A stretch of 64,000 nt of DNA, from the NCBI RefSeq assembly GCF_018866325.1, contig NZ_CP076457.1:1054001-1118000 (forward strand), written 5' to 3'. Made by a program: the position numbers and the translations under genes. Source of the DNA: Streptomyces sp. YPW6 (GTDB taxonomy: Bacteria; Actinomycetota; Actinomycetes; Streptomycetales; Streptomycetaceae). Shown one piece after another: positions 1 through 9,093 of this stretch. The notes under the pieces were generated by a model. It did not search any database. It was not told where the DNA came from and was given only the letters and a program-made list of their open reading frames with translations. The number at the start of each line of letters is the position of its first letter. Position 1 is the first letter of the stretch.

Positions 1-876
1 GCCCCCGGCGGCAACGGTCCGACCGATCCGCCGGACCCGACGGACCCGCCCACCGACCCGCCGGGGGACGCGCCGACGCTCTTCGACGACTTCGACTACA
101 GCTCGCACACCGATCCGCGGATCGGCGCCAACGGCTGGAGCGTACGGTCCAACTCCGGCGGGCCCGGCGTGCCGGGCGCGACCTGGGCTCCGGAGAACGT
201 CACCTTCGCCTCGCAGAACGGCAACTCGGTGATGAACCTGGAGACGTCGACGGCGGGCACGGGCGCGTCGACGAAGCACACCGAGATCCTGACCAGGTCG
301 ATGAAGTTCAAGAACGGGACGTACGCGTCCCGCGTGAAGTTCAGCGACGCCCCGCGCTCGGGCCCGGACGGCGACCGGATCGTGCAGACGTTCTTCACCA
401 TCAACGACCTCAAGGCGCCGATGGCGGACGACTACGCGGAGTACGACTTCGAGTATCTGCCGAACGGCGGCTGGGGCGAGCCCGCGAACATCCTCTACAC
501 GACCTCGTGGGAGACCTACCGGCCCGACCCGTGGGAGGCGGTCAACGCGCACAGCCAGGTCCGGCAGTCGTACGCGGGCTGGCACGACCTGGTGGTGACG
601 ATCGACGACAGCCGGATCACGTACTACGTCGACGGCCGGCACTTCGGGACGCACGGGGCGGCGTATCTGCCGGAGCGTCCGATGTCGATCAACTTCAACC
701 AGTGGCTGATCGATCTGGCGGGCCAGCCGAGCACGACACCCCGTGCCTACGACCAGCAGGTGGACTACGTCCTGCATGTAAAGGACCAGGTGCTCACCCC
801 CTCGCAGGTGAACGCGATGGTCGGGGCGTACCGCAGTGCGGGGACGAGTTTCGAGGACACGGTTCCGGCCGGATAG
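1..876 (+). CDS. Secreted GH16-like glycoside hydrolase, 3' part only
   Basis: The reading frame is open from the first base, so the gene starts outside the window; 291 residues are visible. The first ~25 are a Pro/Asp/Thr-rich linker (repeated PPDPTDPP-like units), typical of the hinge between domains of secreted glycosidases. A concanavalin-like beta-jellyroll follows. The motif EYDFEY (Glu at nt 439, Asp at 445, Glu at 451) fits the GH16 catalytic pattern ExDxE, in which the first Glu is nucleophile and the last is acid/base. The later segment GWHDLVVTIDDSRITYYVDG is the usual GH16 'wHtyave w....i.fyvDG' strand pair. Family membership is inferred from these motifs; the substrate (beta-glucan, agar-like or other) cannot be told. 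A strong hairpin follows the stop. Confidence 0.75.
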   Translation, partial: APGGNGPTDPPDPTDPPTDPPGDAPTLFDDFDYSSHTDPRIGANGWSVRSNSGGPGVPGATWAPENVTFASQNGNSVMNLETSTAGTGASTKHTEILTRSMKFKNGTYASRVKFSDAPRSGPDGDRIVQTFFTINDLKAPMADDYAEYDFEYLPNGGWGEPANILYTTSWETYRPDPWEAVNAHSQVRQSYAGWHDLVVTIDDSRITYYVDGRHFGTHGAAYLPERPMSINFNQWLIDLAGQPSTTPRAYDQQVDYVLHVKDQVLTPSQVNAMVGAYRSAGTSFEDTVPAG

Positions 877-914
877 CGCTCGGCGCGCGAGCGGCGCGTA
901 CGGGGTGAGAAGCG

Positions 915-950
915 GGCGGGGCGGAGGCCGACGACGGCCTCCGCCCCGCT
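915..950 (+). terminator. Hairpin terminator after the GH16-like gene
   Basis: A 12-bp perfect stem (GGGGCGGAGGCC at 918-929 with its complement at 936-947, 6-nt loop), extended by three more pairs outward, then CTTTC. It lies 39 nt after the stop codon. Confidence 0.75.
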
Positions 951-1069
951 TTCGCGTGGCCACAGGCACCGGCGCCTCCCCGCCCGAGGGGCCCGCTGCC
1001 GCAGGTCCGAGGGCACCCGCGCCGCCGTGTCGGCGGGCCGCCGGCCGGGGCGAATTTTTCGGCACCCCC

Positions 1070-1099
1070 TTGACAGCCCTGCCACCCTCCGGGCAATCT
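1070..1099 (+). promoter_or_regulatory. Probable promoter of hyi
   Basis: TTGACA at 1070-1075, an 18-bp spacer and CAATCT at 1094-1099. The -35 is a perfect match to the vegetative consensus; the -10 is weaker. The operator pair begins at the last base of the -10. Confidence 0.55.
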
Positions 1100-1134
1100 T
1101 CCGTTAAGCAGAAACTAACTTCCGCAATACGGAA
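1099..1134 (+). promoter_or_regulatory. Tandem operators upstream of hyi (IclR/AllR-type)
   Basis: Two 15-bp sites start exactly 21 bp apart: TTCCGTTAAGCAGAA (1099-1113, imperfect) and TTCCGCAATACGGAA (1120-1134, perfect 5-bp arms around a 5-bp centre). The same pair, same order and same 21-bp offset, precedes gcl at 7187-7222. The second site runs into the ribosome binding site AAGGAG (1133-1138). Regulation of glyoxylate and allantoin genes by the IclR-family repressor AllR is known in streptomycetes; naming AllR here is inference. Confidence 0.8.
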
Positions 1135-1151
1135 GGAGCGCCGAAACCCTC

Positions 1152-1991
1152 ATGGGATACCCGGACCAGCGCTTCGATGTGAACCTCTCGATCCTCTTCA
1201 CGGAACTCCCGCTCCTGGAGCGTCCCGCGGCAGCCGCCGCGGCGGGCTTCACCGCGGTCGAGCTGTGGTGGCCCTGGATCGAGACCCCCACCCCGCCACA
1301 GGCGGAGCTCGACGCCCTCAAGAAGGCGCTCGACGACGCCGGCACCCAACTGGTGGGGCTGAACTTCTACGCCGGACAGCTGCCCGGCCCCGACCGCGGC
1401 GCGCTCTCCGTGCCCGGTGAGGAGTCGGACCGCTTCCGCGCCAACATCGAGGTGGCGGCCGACTTCGCCGCCTCGGTCGGCTGCACGGCGCTCAACGCGC
1501 TGTACGGCAACCGCGTCGAGGGCGCGGACCCGCAGGTCCAGGACGCGCTCGCGCTGGAGAACCTGGTGCTGGCGGCCCGCGCCGCCGACCGGGTCGGGGC
1601 GATCCTCCTGGTCGAGACCCTGAACAAGCCGGAGTCGCCGCTCTATCCGCTGGTCAGCGCACCGGCCGCGATCGAGGTCGTCGACAGGGTCAACGCGGCG
1701 ACGGGCCTCGGGAACGCCAAGTTCCTGCTGGACCTCTACCACCTCTCGATGAACGGCGAGGACCTGAGCCAGGTCATCAAGGCGTACGCCGCGAAGACCG
1801 GTCACGTCCAGATCGCCGACAACCCGGGGCGCGGCGCGCCGGGCACCGGCGACCTCCCGCTGGAGCGGCTGCTCGACGAGCTGAAGGACGCCGGTTACGC
1901 GGGCTGGGTCGGCCTGGAGTACAAGCCGGGCGAGCGCCCGAGCGCCGACTCCTTCGACTGGCTCCCGCCGTCGGCCCGAGCGGCCGGCTGA
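1152..1991 (+). CDS. hyi: Hydroxypyruvate isomerase
   Basis: Interconverts hydroxypyruvate and tartronate semialdehyde in the cytosol (EC 5.3.1.22), linking the Gcl product to glycerate. The 279-residue protein is a TIM barrel of the AP-endonuclease-2/xylose-isomerase type. It starts RFDVNLSILFTELPLLERP and has the two conserved metal/catalytic glutamates E155 (in LLVETLNKP) and E256 (in GLEYKPG), plus LLDLYHLS and HVQIADNPGRGAPG, all hallmark stretches of Hyi. AAGGAG (1133-1138) precedes the ATG by 13 nt, which is long, but no better start is seen. It is first of hyi - reductase - catalase, and the tandem operators between promoter and start predict repression of this block together with gcl. 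Confidence 0.93.
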   Translation: MGYPDQRFDVNLSILFTELPLLERPAAAAAAGFTAVELWWPWIETPTPPQAELDALKKALDDAGTQLVGLNFYAGQLPGPDRGALSVPGEESDRFRANIEVAADFAASVGCTALNALYGNRVEGADPQVQDALALENLVLAARAADRVGAILLVETLNKPESPLYPLVSAPAAIEVVDRVNAATGLGNAKFLLDLYHLSMNGEDLSQVIKAYAAKTGHVQIADNPGRGAPGTGDLPLERLLDELKDAGYAGWVGLEYKPGERPSADSFDWLPPSARAAG

Positions 1992-2075
1992 CCGGCCGGG
2001 TCCGTCACGGGGTGAGTCCAGTCCCCTCGGACCCGCCGGGTCTTACGTACACCCGTTTTTCAGGAAGGCACCCTC

Positions 2076-2969
2076 ATGAGCAACAACCTCCCCAAGGTTG
2101 CGTGGATCGGTCTCGGCATCATGGGCTCCCCCATGTCGGAGAACCTGATCAAGGCCGGTTACTCCGTCACCGGATACACCCTGGAGCAGGACAAGATCGA
2201 CCGGCTGGCCGCGGCCGGCGGCACCGGCGCCTCCTCGATCGCGGACGCGGTCGGGGACGCGGATGTCGTCATCACGATGGTGCCCGCATCCCCGCAGGTC
2301 GAGGCCATCGCGTACGGCCCGGACGGCATCCTGGAGAACGCGAAGCGCGGCGCGCTGCTGGTGGACATGTCCTCCATCACCCCGCAGACCTCGGTCGACC
2401 TCGCCAAGAACGCGGCGGAGAAGGGCATCCGGGTCCTGGACGCGCCGGTCTCCGGCGGCGAGGCCGGCGCCATCGAGGCGGTCCTGTCCATCATGGTCGG
2501 CGGCGAGCAGGCGGACTTCGACGCCGCGAAGCCGCTCCTGGAGGCGCTCGGCAAGACCATCGTGCTCTGCGGTCCGCACGGCTCCGGTCAGACGGTGAAG
2601 GCCGCCAACCAGCTGATCGTCGCGGTCAACATCCAGGCGTGCGCCGAGGCCGTGGTCTTCCTGGAGAAGTCCGGGGTCGACCTCACCGCCGCGCTCGACG
2701 TCCTCAACGGCGGGCTCGCCGGTTCGACCGTGCTGACCCGCAAGAAGGACAACTTCCTGAAGCGGGACTTCGCCCCCGGCTTCCGCATCGACCTGCACCA
2801 CAAGGACATGGGCATCGTCACGGACGCCGCCCGCAACGTCGGCGCGGCCCTGCCCGTCGGCGGCGTGGTCGCCCAGCTGGTCGCCTCGCTGCGCGCCCAG
2901 GGCGACGGCGGCCTGGACCACTCGGCGCTGCTGCGCTCGGTCGAGCGGCTCTCCGGCGCCCAGGTCTGA
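2076..2969 (+). CDS. glxR: 2-hydroxy-3-oxopropionate (tartronate semialdehyde) reductase
   Basis: Reduces tartronate semialdehyde to D-glycerate with NAD(P)H (EC 1.1.1.60). The 297-residue length is normal for beta-hydroxyacid dehydrogenases. Seen in order: the Rossmann motif GLGIMG (residues 12-17), the substrate-binding signature DAPVSGGEAGA (from D122), and the catalytic lysine K175 in GQTVKAANQ. GGAAGG at 2063-2068 sits 7 nt before the ATG. It follows hyi by 84 bp without an obvious terminator, so the two are probably cotranscribed. GarR of the glucarate pathway has the same reaction; the Gcl/Hyi neighbours favour the glyoxylate role. Confidence 0.92.
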   Translation: MSNNLPKVAWIGLGIMGSPMSENLIKAGYSVTGYTLEQDKIDRLAAAGGTGASSIADAVGDADVVITMVPASPQVEAIAYGPDGILENAKRGALLVDMSSITPQTSVDLAKNAAEKGIRVLDAPVSGGEAGAIEAVLSIMVGGEQADFDAAKPLLEALGKTIVLCGPHGSGQTVKAANQLIVAVNIQACAEAVVFLEKSGVDLTAALDVLNGGLAGSTVLTRKKDNFLKRDFAPGFRIDLHHKDMGIVTDAARNVGAALPVGGVVAQLVASLRAQGDGGLDHSALLRSVERLSGAQV

Positions 2970-3116
2970 CCCCTCCCCGGCTCCGCGAGGAGCCCCCGGC
3001 CTCGTACGGGGCCACGGCCCGCACGACGGGCCCCCTGATCTCCGGGCCGCGGTGGCGCTGACACCTGTCCTGTCGCGCCCAGGCGCCGCCGCGGCCCGGA
3101 ACCACACACTTCGATT

Positions 3117-3157
3117 TCAACAAACTGTTGACGTTCTCTCCGCGGCGAATCTACGCT
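3117..3157 (+). promoter_or_regulatory. Catalase promoter with an overlapping palindrome
   Basis: TTGACG (3128-3133), 18-bp spacer, TACGCT (3152-3157) form a good promoter. The palindrome TCAACAAACTGTTGA (3117-3131, 6-bp arms TCAACA/TGTTGA, 3-bp centre) covers the start of the -35. This is the expected position of a repressor site; the protein is unknown and the site differs from the hyi/gcl operators. Confidence 0.6.
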
Positions 3158-3199
3158 CCTCAAGCCGTCAGCAGCTCGTACGAAAGGTCATCCCGCCAC

Positions 3200-4657
3200 A
3201 TGGCTAAGCGTGTGCTCACGACCGAGTCAGGCGCCCCGGTCGCCGACAACCAGAACTCCGCCACCGCCGGTGTCGGTGGACCGATCCTCCTCCAGGACCA
3301 GCACCTCCTGGAGAAGCTCGCCCGCTTCAACCGTGAGCGCATCCCGGAGCGCGTGGTGCACGCCCGTGGATCCGGCGCGTACGGCTACTTCGAGGTGACC
3401 GACGACGTCACGGGCTTCACCCGCGCCGACTTCCTCTCCTCGGTCGGCAAGCGCACCGAGACGTTCATCCGCTTCTCGACCGTCGCCGACTCCCTCGGCG
3501 GCGCGGACGCGGTCCGCGACCCGCGCGGATTCGCCCTCAAGTTCTACACGGACGAGGGCAATTACGACCTGGTCGGCAACAACACCCCGGTGTTCTTCAT
3601 CAAGGACCCGATCAAGTTCCCCGACTTCATCCACTCGCAGAAGCGCGACCCGTTCACGGGCAAGCAGGAGCCGGACAACGTCTGGGACTTCTGGGCGCAC
3701 GCTCCCGAGGCGACGCACCAGGTCACCTGGCTGATGGGCGACCGCGGCATCCCCGCCTCGTACCGCCACATGAACGGCTACGGCTCGCACACCTACCAGT
3801 GGACGAACGCCGAGGGCGAGGCCTTCTTCGTCAAGTACCACTTCAAGACGAACCAGGGCGTGCGGTCCCTCTCCGCCGACCAGGCAGCCGAGCTCGTCGG
3901 CAAGGACGCCAACTCGCACCAGACGGACCTGCTCCAGGCCATCGAACGCGGCGTCAACCCGTCCTGGACGCTGTACGTCCAGGTGATGCCCGCCGCCGAG
4001 GCCGCGGACTACCGGTTCAACCCGTTCGACCTCACCAAGGTGTGGCCGCACGCGGACTACCCGCTCCAGCGGGTCGGCCGCCTGGTCCTGGACCGGAACC
4101 CCGACAACGTCTTCGCCGAGGTCGAGCAGGCCGCGTTCTCCCCGAACAACTTCGTGCCCGGCATCGGCCCGTCCCCGGACAAGATGCTCCAGGGCCGGCT
4201 GTTCGCCTACGCGGACGCGCACCGCTACCGCCTGGGCGTCAACCACACCCAGCTGCCGGTGAACGCGCCGCGGACCGCCGTCGTGGACAACTACGGCCGC
4301 GACGGTCTGCACGCGACGCGCAACGGCTCGCGCCACGACAAGAACTACGAGCCCAACTCGTACGCCGGGCCGGCGCAGACCGACGCGGCGCTCGCCGCGC
4401 CGCTCGCGATCCACGGCTGGACGGGCACGCACGAGGCGCCCGCGCACACCAAGGACGACGACTTCTTCCAGGCGGGCGAACTCTTCCGGCTCATGTCGGA
4501 GGACGAGAAGGGCCGCCTGGTCGCGAACATCGCCGGAGGCCTCTCGCAGGTCACCCGCGACGACGTGATCGAGAAGAACCTCGCCCACTTCCACGCCGCC
4601 GACGCCGACTACGGCAAGCGGGTGGAGGAGGCGGTCCGCGCCCTGCGCGAGGACTGA
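3200..4657 (+). CDS. Catalase (clade 3 type, small subunit, heme)
   Basis: Decomposes hydrogen peroxide. The 485-residue protein has the full set of monofunctional catalase signatures: distal histidine H54 in [11 protein letters not shown], catalytic asparagine N127 in VGNNTPVFF, and proximal heme ligand Y337 in [14 protein letters not shown]. The length matches small-subunit bacterial catalases. The ATG at 3200 begins the usual family N-terminus ([19 protein letters not shown]); upstream in-frame codons to 3128 would overlap the promoter. It lies 230 bp after the reductase with its own promoter. Association with hyi/gcl/reductase is also known in other streptomycetes; peroxide from urate or glycolate oxidation is a plausible reason (inference). 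A hairpin follows the stop. Confidence 0.95.
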   Translation: MAKRVLTTESGAPVADNQNSATAGVGGPILLQDQHLLEKLARFNRERIPERVVHARGSGAYGYFEVTDDVTGFTRADFLSSVGKRTETFIRFSTVADSLGGADAVRDPRGFALKFYTDEGNYDLVGNNTPVFFIKDPIKFPDFIHSQKRDPFTGKQEPDNVWDFWAHAPEATHQVTWLMGDRGIPASYRHMNGYGSHTYQWTNAEGEAFFVKYHFKTNQGVRSLSADQAAELVGKDANSHQTDLLQAIERGVNPSWTLYVQVMPAAEAADYRFNPFDLTKVWPHADYPLQRVGRLVLDRNPDNVFAEVEQAAFSPNNFVPGIGPSPDKMLQGRLFAYADAHRYRLGVNHTQLPVNAPRTAVVDNYGRDGLHATRNGSRHDKNYEPNSYAGPAQTDAALAAPLAIHGWTGTHEAPAHTKDDDFFQAGELFRLMSEDEKGRLVANIAGGLSQVTRDDVIEKNLAHFHAADADYGKRVEEAVRALRED

Positions 4658-4671
4658 GCCTCCCCCTGGAC

Positions 4672-4721
4672 CCTGCCCGTACCGCGCACCCGGATGAGGG
4701 GTGTCGCGCGGGACGGGCAGG
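4672..4721 (+). terminator. Hairpin terminator after catalase
   Basis: CCTGCCCGT pairs perfectly with ACGGGCAGG (4713-4721), with a further GCGC/GCGC pairing inside. It starts 15 nt after the stop codon. Confidence 0.65.
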
Positions 4722-4888
4722 ACGACGAGGCCGCGGCGGCTGTGCGATGCCAGTGCGGTGGTGAAGGCCCGGGGAACGTCTCCTGACCTGAAGGAGACGC
4801 CCTCACCCGGGCCGATCGCCGCCGCCGCGGTCCCTGTCACTCCCTGAGCGGGGGCGTCTCTCCTGAACGGGGACGCCTCCCTGATCGA

Positions 4889-4926
4889 GGGCGTGGAGTA
4901 CGGATACGGTCCCGTACTCCACGCCC
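4889..4926. terminator. Perfect 15-bp hairpin in the catalase-gcl gap
   Basis: GGGCGTGGAGTACGG (4889-4903) and its exact complement (4912-4926) flank an 8-nt loop, followed by TTCT. It could stop transcription from either side. Confidence 0.55.
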
Positions 4927-5165
4927 TTCTCGCATGCCCGCACCCTCGTTCTCGGCCCGTCCGGGGAAACTCCCAGGCCGTCTCCGCACGGTGGCCCTGG
5001 CCCGGAGGTCCCTATCCGCTGGGGCCCGCGGGGGCCCGCTGCGCGCCGGCCCGTGGGCCGGCACCGTACAGGCCCGTCTCCTCGCGGTGGGCCCGGACCC
5101 GGACATCCAGCCCGCCCGGCGCTTGAGGACGGAACCCCCTCAGCGGTGGTGCCGCACCCTGCGCC

Positions 5166-5209
5166 CAGGGACACATGGCCGCCCCGTCAGGGACACGTGG
5201 CCGCCCCGT
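5166..5209. repeat. 22-bp tandem duplication
   Basis: Two adjacent copies (5166-5187, 5188-5209) of a unit beginning CAGGGACAC and ending GCCCCGT, differing at one base (A/G). No function is evident. Confidence 0.8.
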
Positions 5210-5285
5210 TCAAAGGGGCTCGGGCTCACCGCCCCAGGGTTCCGCCCGCACACGCCGGGCGGGCCGGGTTCCGGGGCAGCCCGAA

Positions 5286-5324
5286 GGGCCCCTGGCCCGG
5301 AGCGTCGCTCCGGGCCAGGGGCCC
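5286..5324 (-). terminator. Perfect 18-bp hairpin downstream of gcl
   Basis: GGGCCCCTGGCCCGGAGC (5286-5303) pairs with 5307-5324 around a 3-nt loop, 19 nt beyond the gcl stop codon (5343-5345). It is the likely gcl terminator. Confidence 0.75.
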
Positions 5325-5342
5325 TCGTCGGTGGCAGGTCCG

Positions 5343-7127
<1,785 letters not shown>

Positions 7128-7186
7128 GGAAGCTCCTGCTCGGGATTGGTGGAGTCGGGCTCTGTCGCGCCACCTGAGAGCACCAA

Positions 7187-7222
7187 TTCCGTATTACGGA
7201 AACTTAGTTCTGCTATATGGAA
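7187..7222 (-). promoter_or_regulatory. Tandem operators upstream of gcl (IclR/AllR-type)
   Basis: Read along gcl, TTCCATATAGCAGAA (7222-7208) is followed 21 bp later by TTCCGTAATACGGAA (7201-7187), the latter with perfect 5-bp arms. The arrangement matches that at hyi (1099-1134), including the conserved GCAGAA half of the weaker site and CTAA between the sites. It lies between the -10 and the start codon, a position suited to repression. Confidence 0.82.
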
Positions 7223-7224
7223 GC

Positions 7225-7253
7225 AATCTAGAAGCTGGGGCGATCGCAGTCAA
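7225..7253 (-). promoter_or_regulatory. gcl promoter
   Basis: On the minus strand TTGACT (7253-7248), 17-bp spacer, TAGATT (7230-7225). Both hexamers match the vegetative consensus well. The first operator starts 2 nt after the -10. Confidence 0.7.
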
Positions 7254-7387
7254 GGGCGCGGACCGCCGCACGCATCGCACGAAGTACGCCGATCACCTCC
7301 CCGGAACCCCGCTCCTGGTGGACGATGGTGTGACGCGTCAGGCACGGAGCGGAGTCGGCCGCGCGGCCGTGCCGGAGGGAGGGATCC

Positions 7388-8098
7388 GTGGAGTCCGTGC
7401 CGGTCCGGTGCCCCGTCTGCCACCGGGACCACGCCTTCAGCACACCGGCCTACCCCTGCCCGTGCGGCAGACCCACCGCCCCGCCGCTGCTGGCGGACGT
7501 CCCGGCGGTCCGGGTCGCCCACCGCAGCTGGAACGACGCCTGGGTCACCGTGCGCTGCGCGTCCTGCGCCCGGGAGGACCAGTGGCCGCAACCCGAGCTG
7601 TGCTGCCCGTGCGGCACCGTCCTGCGGATACCGGTGCGCCCGGTGACCGCCGCCCCGCCCCCTCGGTCCCCGGTCGCCCCGGCCCACATCCCGCTGCCGC
7701 GCACCGCCGCGCACCCGCGCCCCGCGTTCCGCCCGACGGCGATCCGTACGGGCCACGACGCGGTGAGCGCGGCCGGCCTGTATCTGACCTGGCTCGGCTT
7801 TGCCGACGTCGGGCGGCCGGGCGCCGGACCGGCCTCCGGGATCGATCTGCGGGGCGACGGAGTCATCGCCCGGGTCGACTCCAGCACCCGCCCGGCCACG
7901 CTGCGCGCGGTCGAGACCCTCTGGCTCAACGCCCTGGGCACCTCGGCGACCGGGGTGTTCTTCTCCCTCGCGGGGTACGCGGCCGACGCGCGGGCCCGCG
8001 CGGACGGCGTCGGCCTCCCGCTCTTCGTCCTGGACCTCACGGGAACCCCGCAGCCGGTGAACGGCCCTGCGGACGAACTGGTGAGCACGGGCGCCTGA
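7388..8098 (+). CDS. Double zinc-ribbon protein with a degenerate Mrr-like domain
   Basis: A 236-residue protein of no named family known to me. GGAGGGAGG precedes the GTG start. The N-terminus has two Cys clusters (CPVC...CPCG and CASC...CCPCG) that look like zinc ribbons. A Pro-rich linker follows. The C-terminal ~110 residues resemble the Mrr/type IV restriction-endonuclease fold: helix with YLTWLGFADV, a GIDLRGDGVIARVD strand pair, then a helix, GVFFSLAGYAADARARA and LFVLDLTG. Where active nucleases have Q/ExK, this protein has RVD, so the Lys is missing and catalysis is doubtful. The resemblance is by pattern only. It is divergent from gcl and not evidently related to glyoxylate metabolism. 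Confidence 0.7.
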   Translation: MESVPVRCPVCHRDHAFSTPAYPCPCGRPTAPPLLADVPAVRVAHRSWNDAWVTVRCASCAREDQWPQPELCCPCGTVLRIPVRPVTAAPPPRSPVAPAHIPLPRTAAHPRPAFRPTAIRTGHDAVSAAGLYLTWLGFADVGRPGAGPASGIDLRGDGVIARVDSSTRPATLRAVETLWLNALGTSATGVFFSLAGYAADARARADGVGLPLFVLDLTGTPQPVNGPADELVSTGA

Positions 8099-8180
8099 AC
8101 GAACGAACCGGGCCCCGCCCCGGGAGCCGGATCCGGCCACCCGCGTACCGGTCCGGCTTCCGGCGCGGCACACTGAGTGC

Positions 8181-8810
8181 ATGCGTATCCGCTCCGCCAG
8201 ACGCCCGGATCTCCCGCTGCTCCAGGAGATCGAGCGCGCCGCAGGGGAACCGTTCCGCGCCCTGGGCATGGCCTTCGTGGCCGACGACGATCCGCCCCCG
8301 CTCGACCTGCTGGAGAGCTACCGGCAGGCAGGCCGTTGCTGGGTGGCCACCGACCCCCTCTCCGCCACCGGCGACCGGCCGCTCGGCTATGTGCTCGCCG
8401 ATCCCGTCGACGACGCCCTGCACATCGAGCAGGTCTCGGTCGACCCCGGCGCCGCCCGCCGGGGCATCGGGCGGGACCTGATCGCCCACCTCGCCGCCCT
8501 GGCCGCCCGGCAGGGCATGGCGGCGCTGACCCTGACCACCTTCACCGACGTGCCGTGGAACGCCCCGTACTACGCCCGCATCGGATTCCGGATCCTGGGC
8601 GAGGACGAACTCACCGACGGGCTTCGCACGATCCGCGCCGAAGAGGCCCAGCACGGTCTGGACCGCTGGCCCCGGGTCTGCATGCGCCGCGAGCTGTCGG
8701 CCGTTCCCCGGCCGGCGCAGGCCCCGGCGCCCGCGAGGACGCCTCCGGTTCCGGACACTTCCGGGGCGTCGGACGCCTCGGGAGCCCTCGCTGTCAGTGG
8801 CGGCCCCTAA
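8181..8810 (+). CDS. GNAT-family N-acetyltransferase
   Basis: Predicted acetyl-CoA-dependent N-acetyltransferase of unknown substrate. Residues ~1-175 form the GNAT fold: IRSARRPDLPLLQEIE (strand/helix 1), the acetyl-CoA pyrophosphate loop in VDPGAARRGIGRDL (motif A), then WNAPYYARIGFRILGEDEL (motif B). The last ~35 residues are a Pro/Ala/Ser-rich tail outside the fold. The ATG at 8181 has no Shine-Dalgarno sequence within 12 nt, so it may be leaderless. It ends 9 nt before the next start. Confidence 0.88.
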   Translation: MRIRSARRPDLPLLQEIERAAGEPFRALGMAFVADDDPPPLDLLESYRQAGRCWVATDPLSATGDRPLGYVLADPVDDALHIEQVSVDPGAARRGIGRDLIAHLAALAARQGMAALTLTTFTDVPWNAPYYARIGFRILGEDELTDGLRTIRAEEAQHGLDRWPRVCMRRELSAVPRPAQAPAPARTPPVPDTSGASDASGALAVSGGP

Positions 8811-8819
8811 ACTGTGCGC

Positions 8820-9017
8820 ATGGCTTTACTCCCCGACAGCTTCCGCCCCGCAGACCGCCCCGCGCCCGCCGCCGAGCAGGCCAACGAGGCCATCCGCGCG
8901 CTCGTCGACTCCACCGGACCGGACTGGTCCGCGGTGGCGGCGGCGACGTACGAGGTGCTGCTCATCGAGTGGGCGGCGGCGACCCGAGGGGACCCCGACA
9001 TCATCGAAGCCGCCTGA
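8820..9017 (+). CDS. Small actinobacterial protein of unknown function
   Basis: 65 residues, acidic and helical, with no cysteine, membrane segment or signal. I do not recognise a family. Support is compositional: streptomycete codon use with strong third-position G/C, a clear ATG and a natural end (EAA). TAAACT (8808-8813) lies 6 nt before the ATG, the spacing of a -10 for a leaderless mRNA, and no ribosome binding site is present. A GTG two codons upstream (8814) is an alternative start. Confidence 0.65.
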   Translation: MALLPDSFRPADRPAPAAEQANEAIRALVDSTGPDWSAVAAATYEVLLIEWAAATRGDPDIIEAA

Positions 9018-9063
9018 CCCGGCGCCCGCCCGGCCCCCTCCCGCCGCTCGCCGTCCGCCCACG

Positions 9064-9093
9064 TCTCGTCAGTCCGTGTCTCGTCAGTCCGCG
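9064..9093. repeat. 15-bp tandem duplication over a stop codon
   Basis: Two copies (9064-9078, 9079-9093) of TCTCGTCAGTCCG plus two bases. The duplication carries the acyl-CoA synthetase stop codon (9084-9086) and provides a second in-frame TGA 15 nt further on. Confidence 0.75.

Larger units (their letters stand above)
4658..5342. other. 685-bp gene-free region between convergent catalase and gcl
   Basis: No credible gene on either strand; open frames here have neither family motifs nor good starts. It contains four hairpins (4672-4721; GTCTCCT/AGGAGAC near 4770-4795; 4889-4926; 5286-5324) and a 22-bp tandem duplication at 5166-5209. It is probably a stacked terminator region. Confidence 0.7.
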
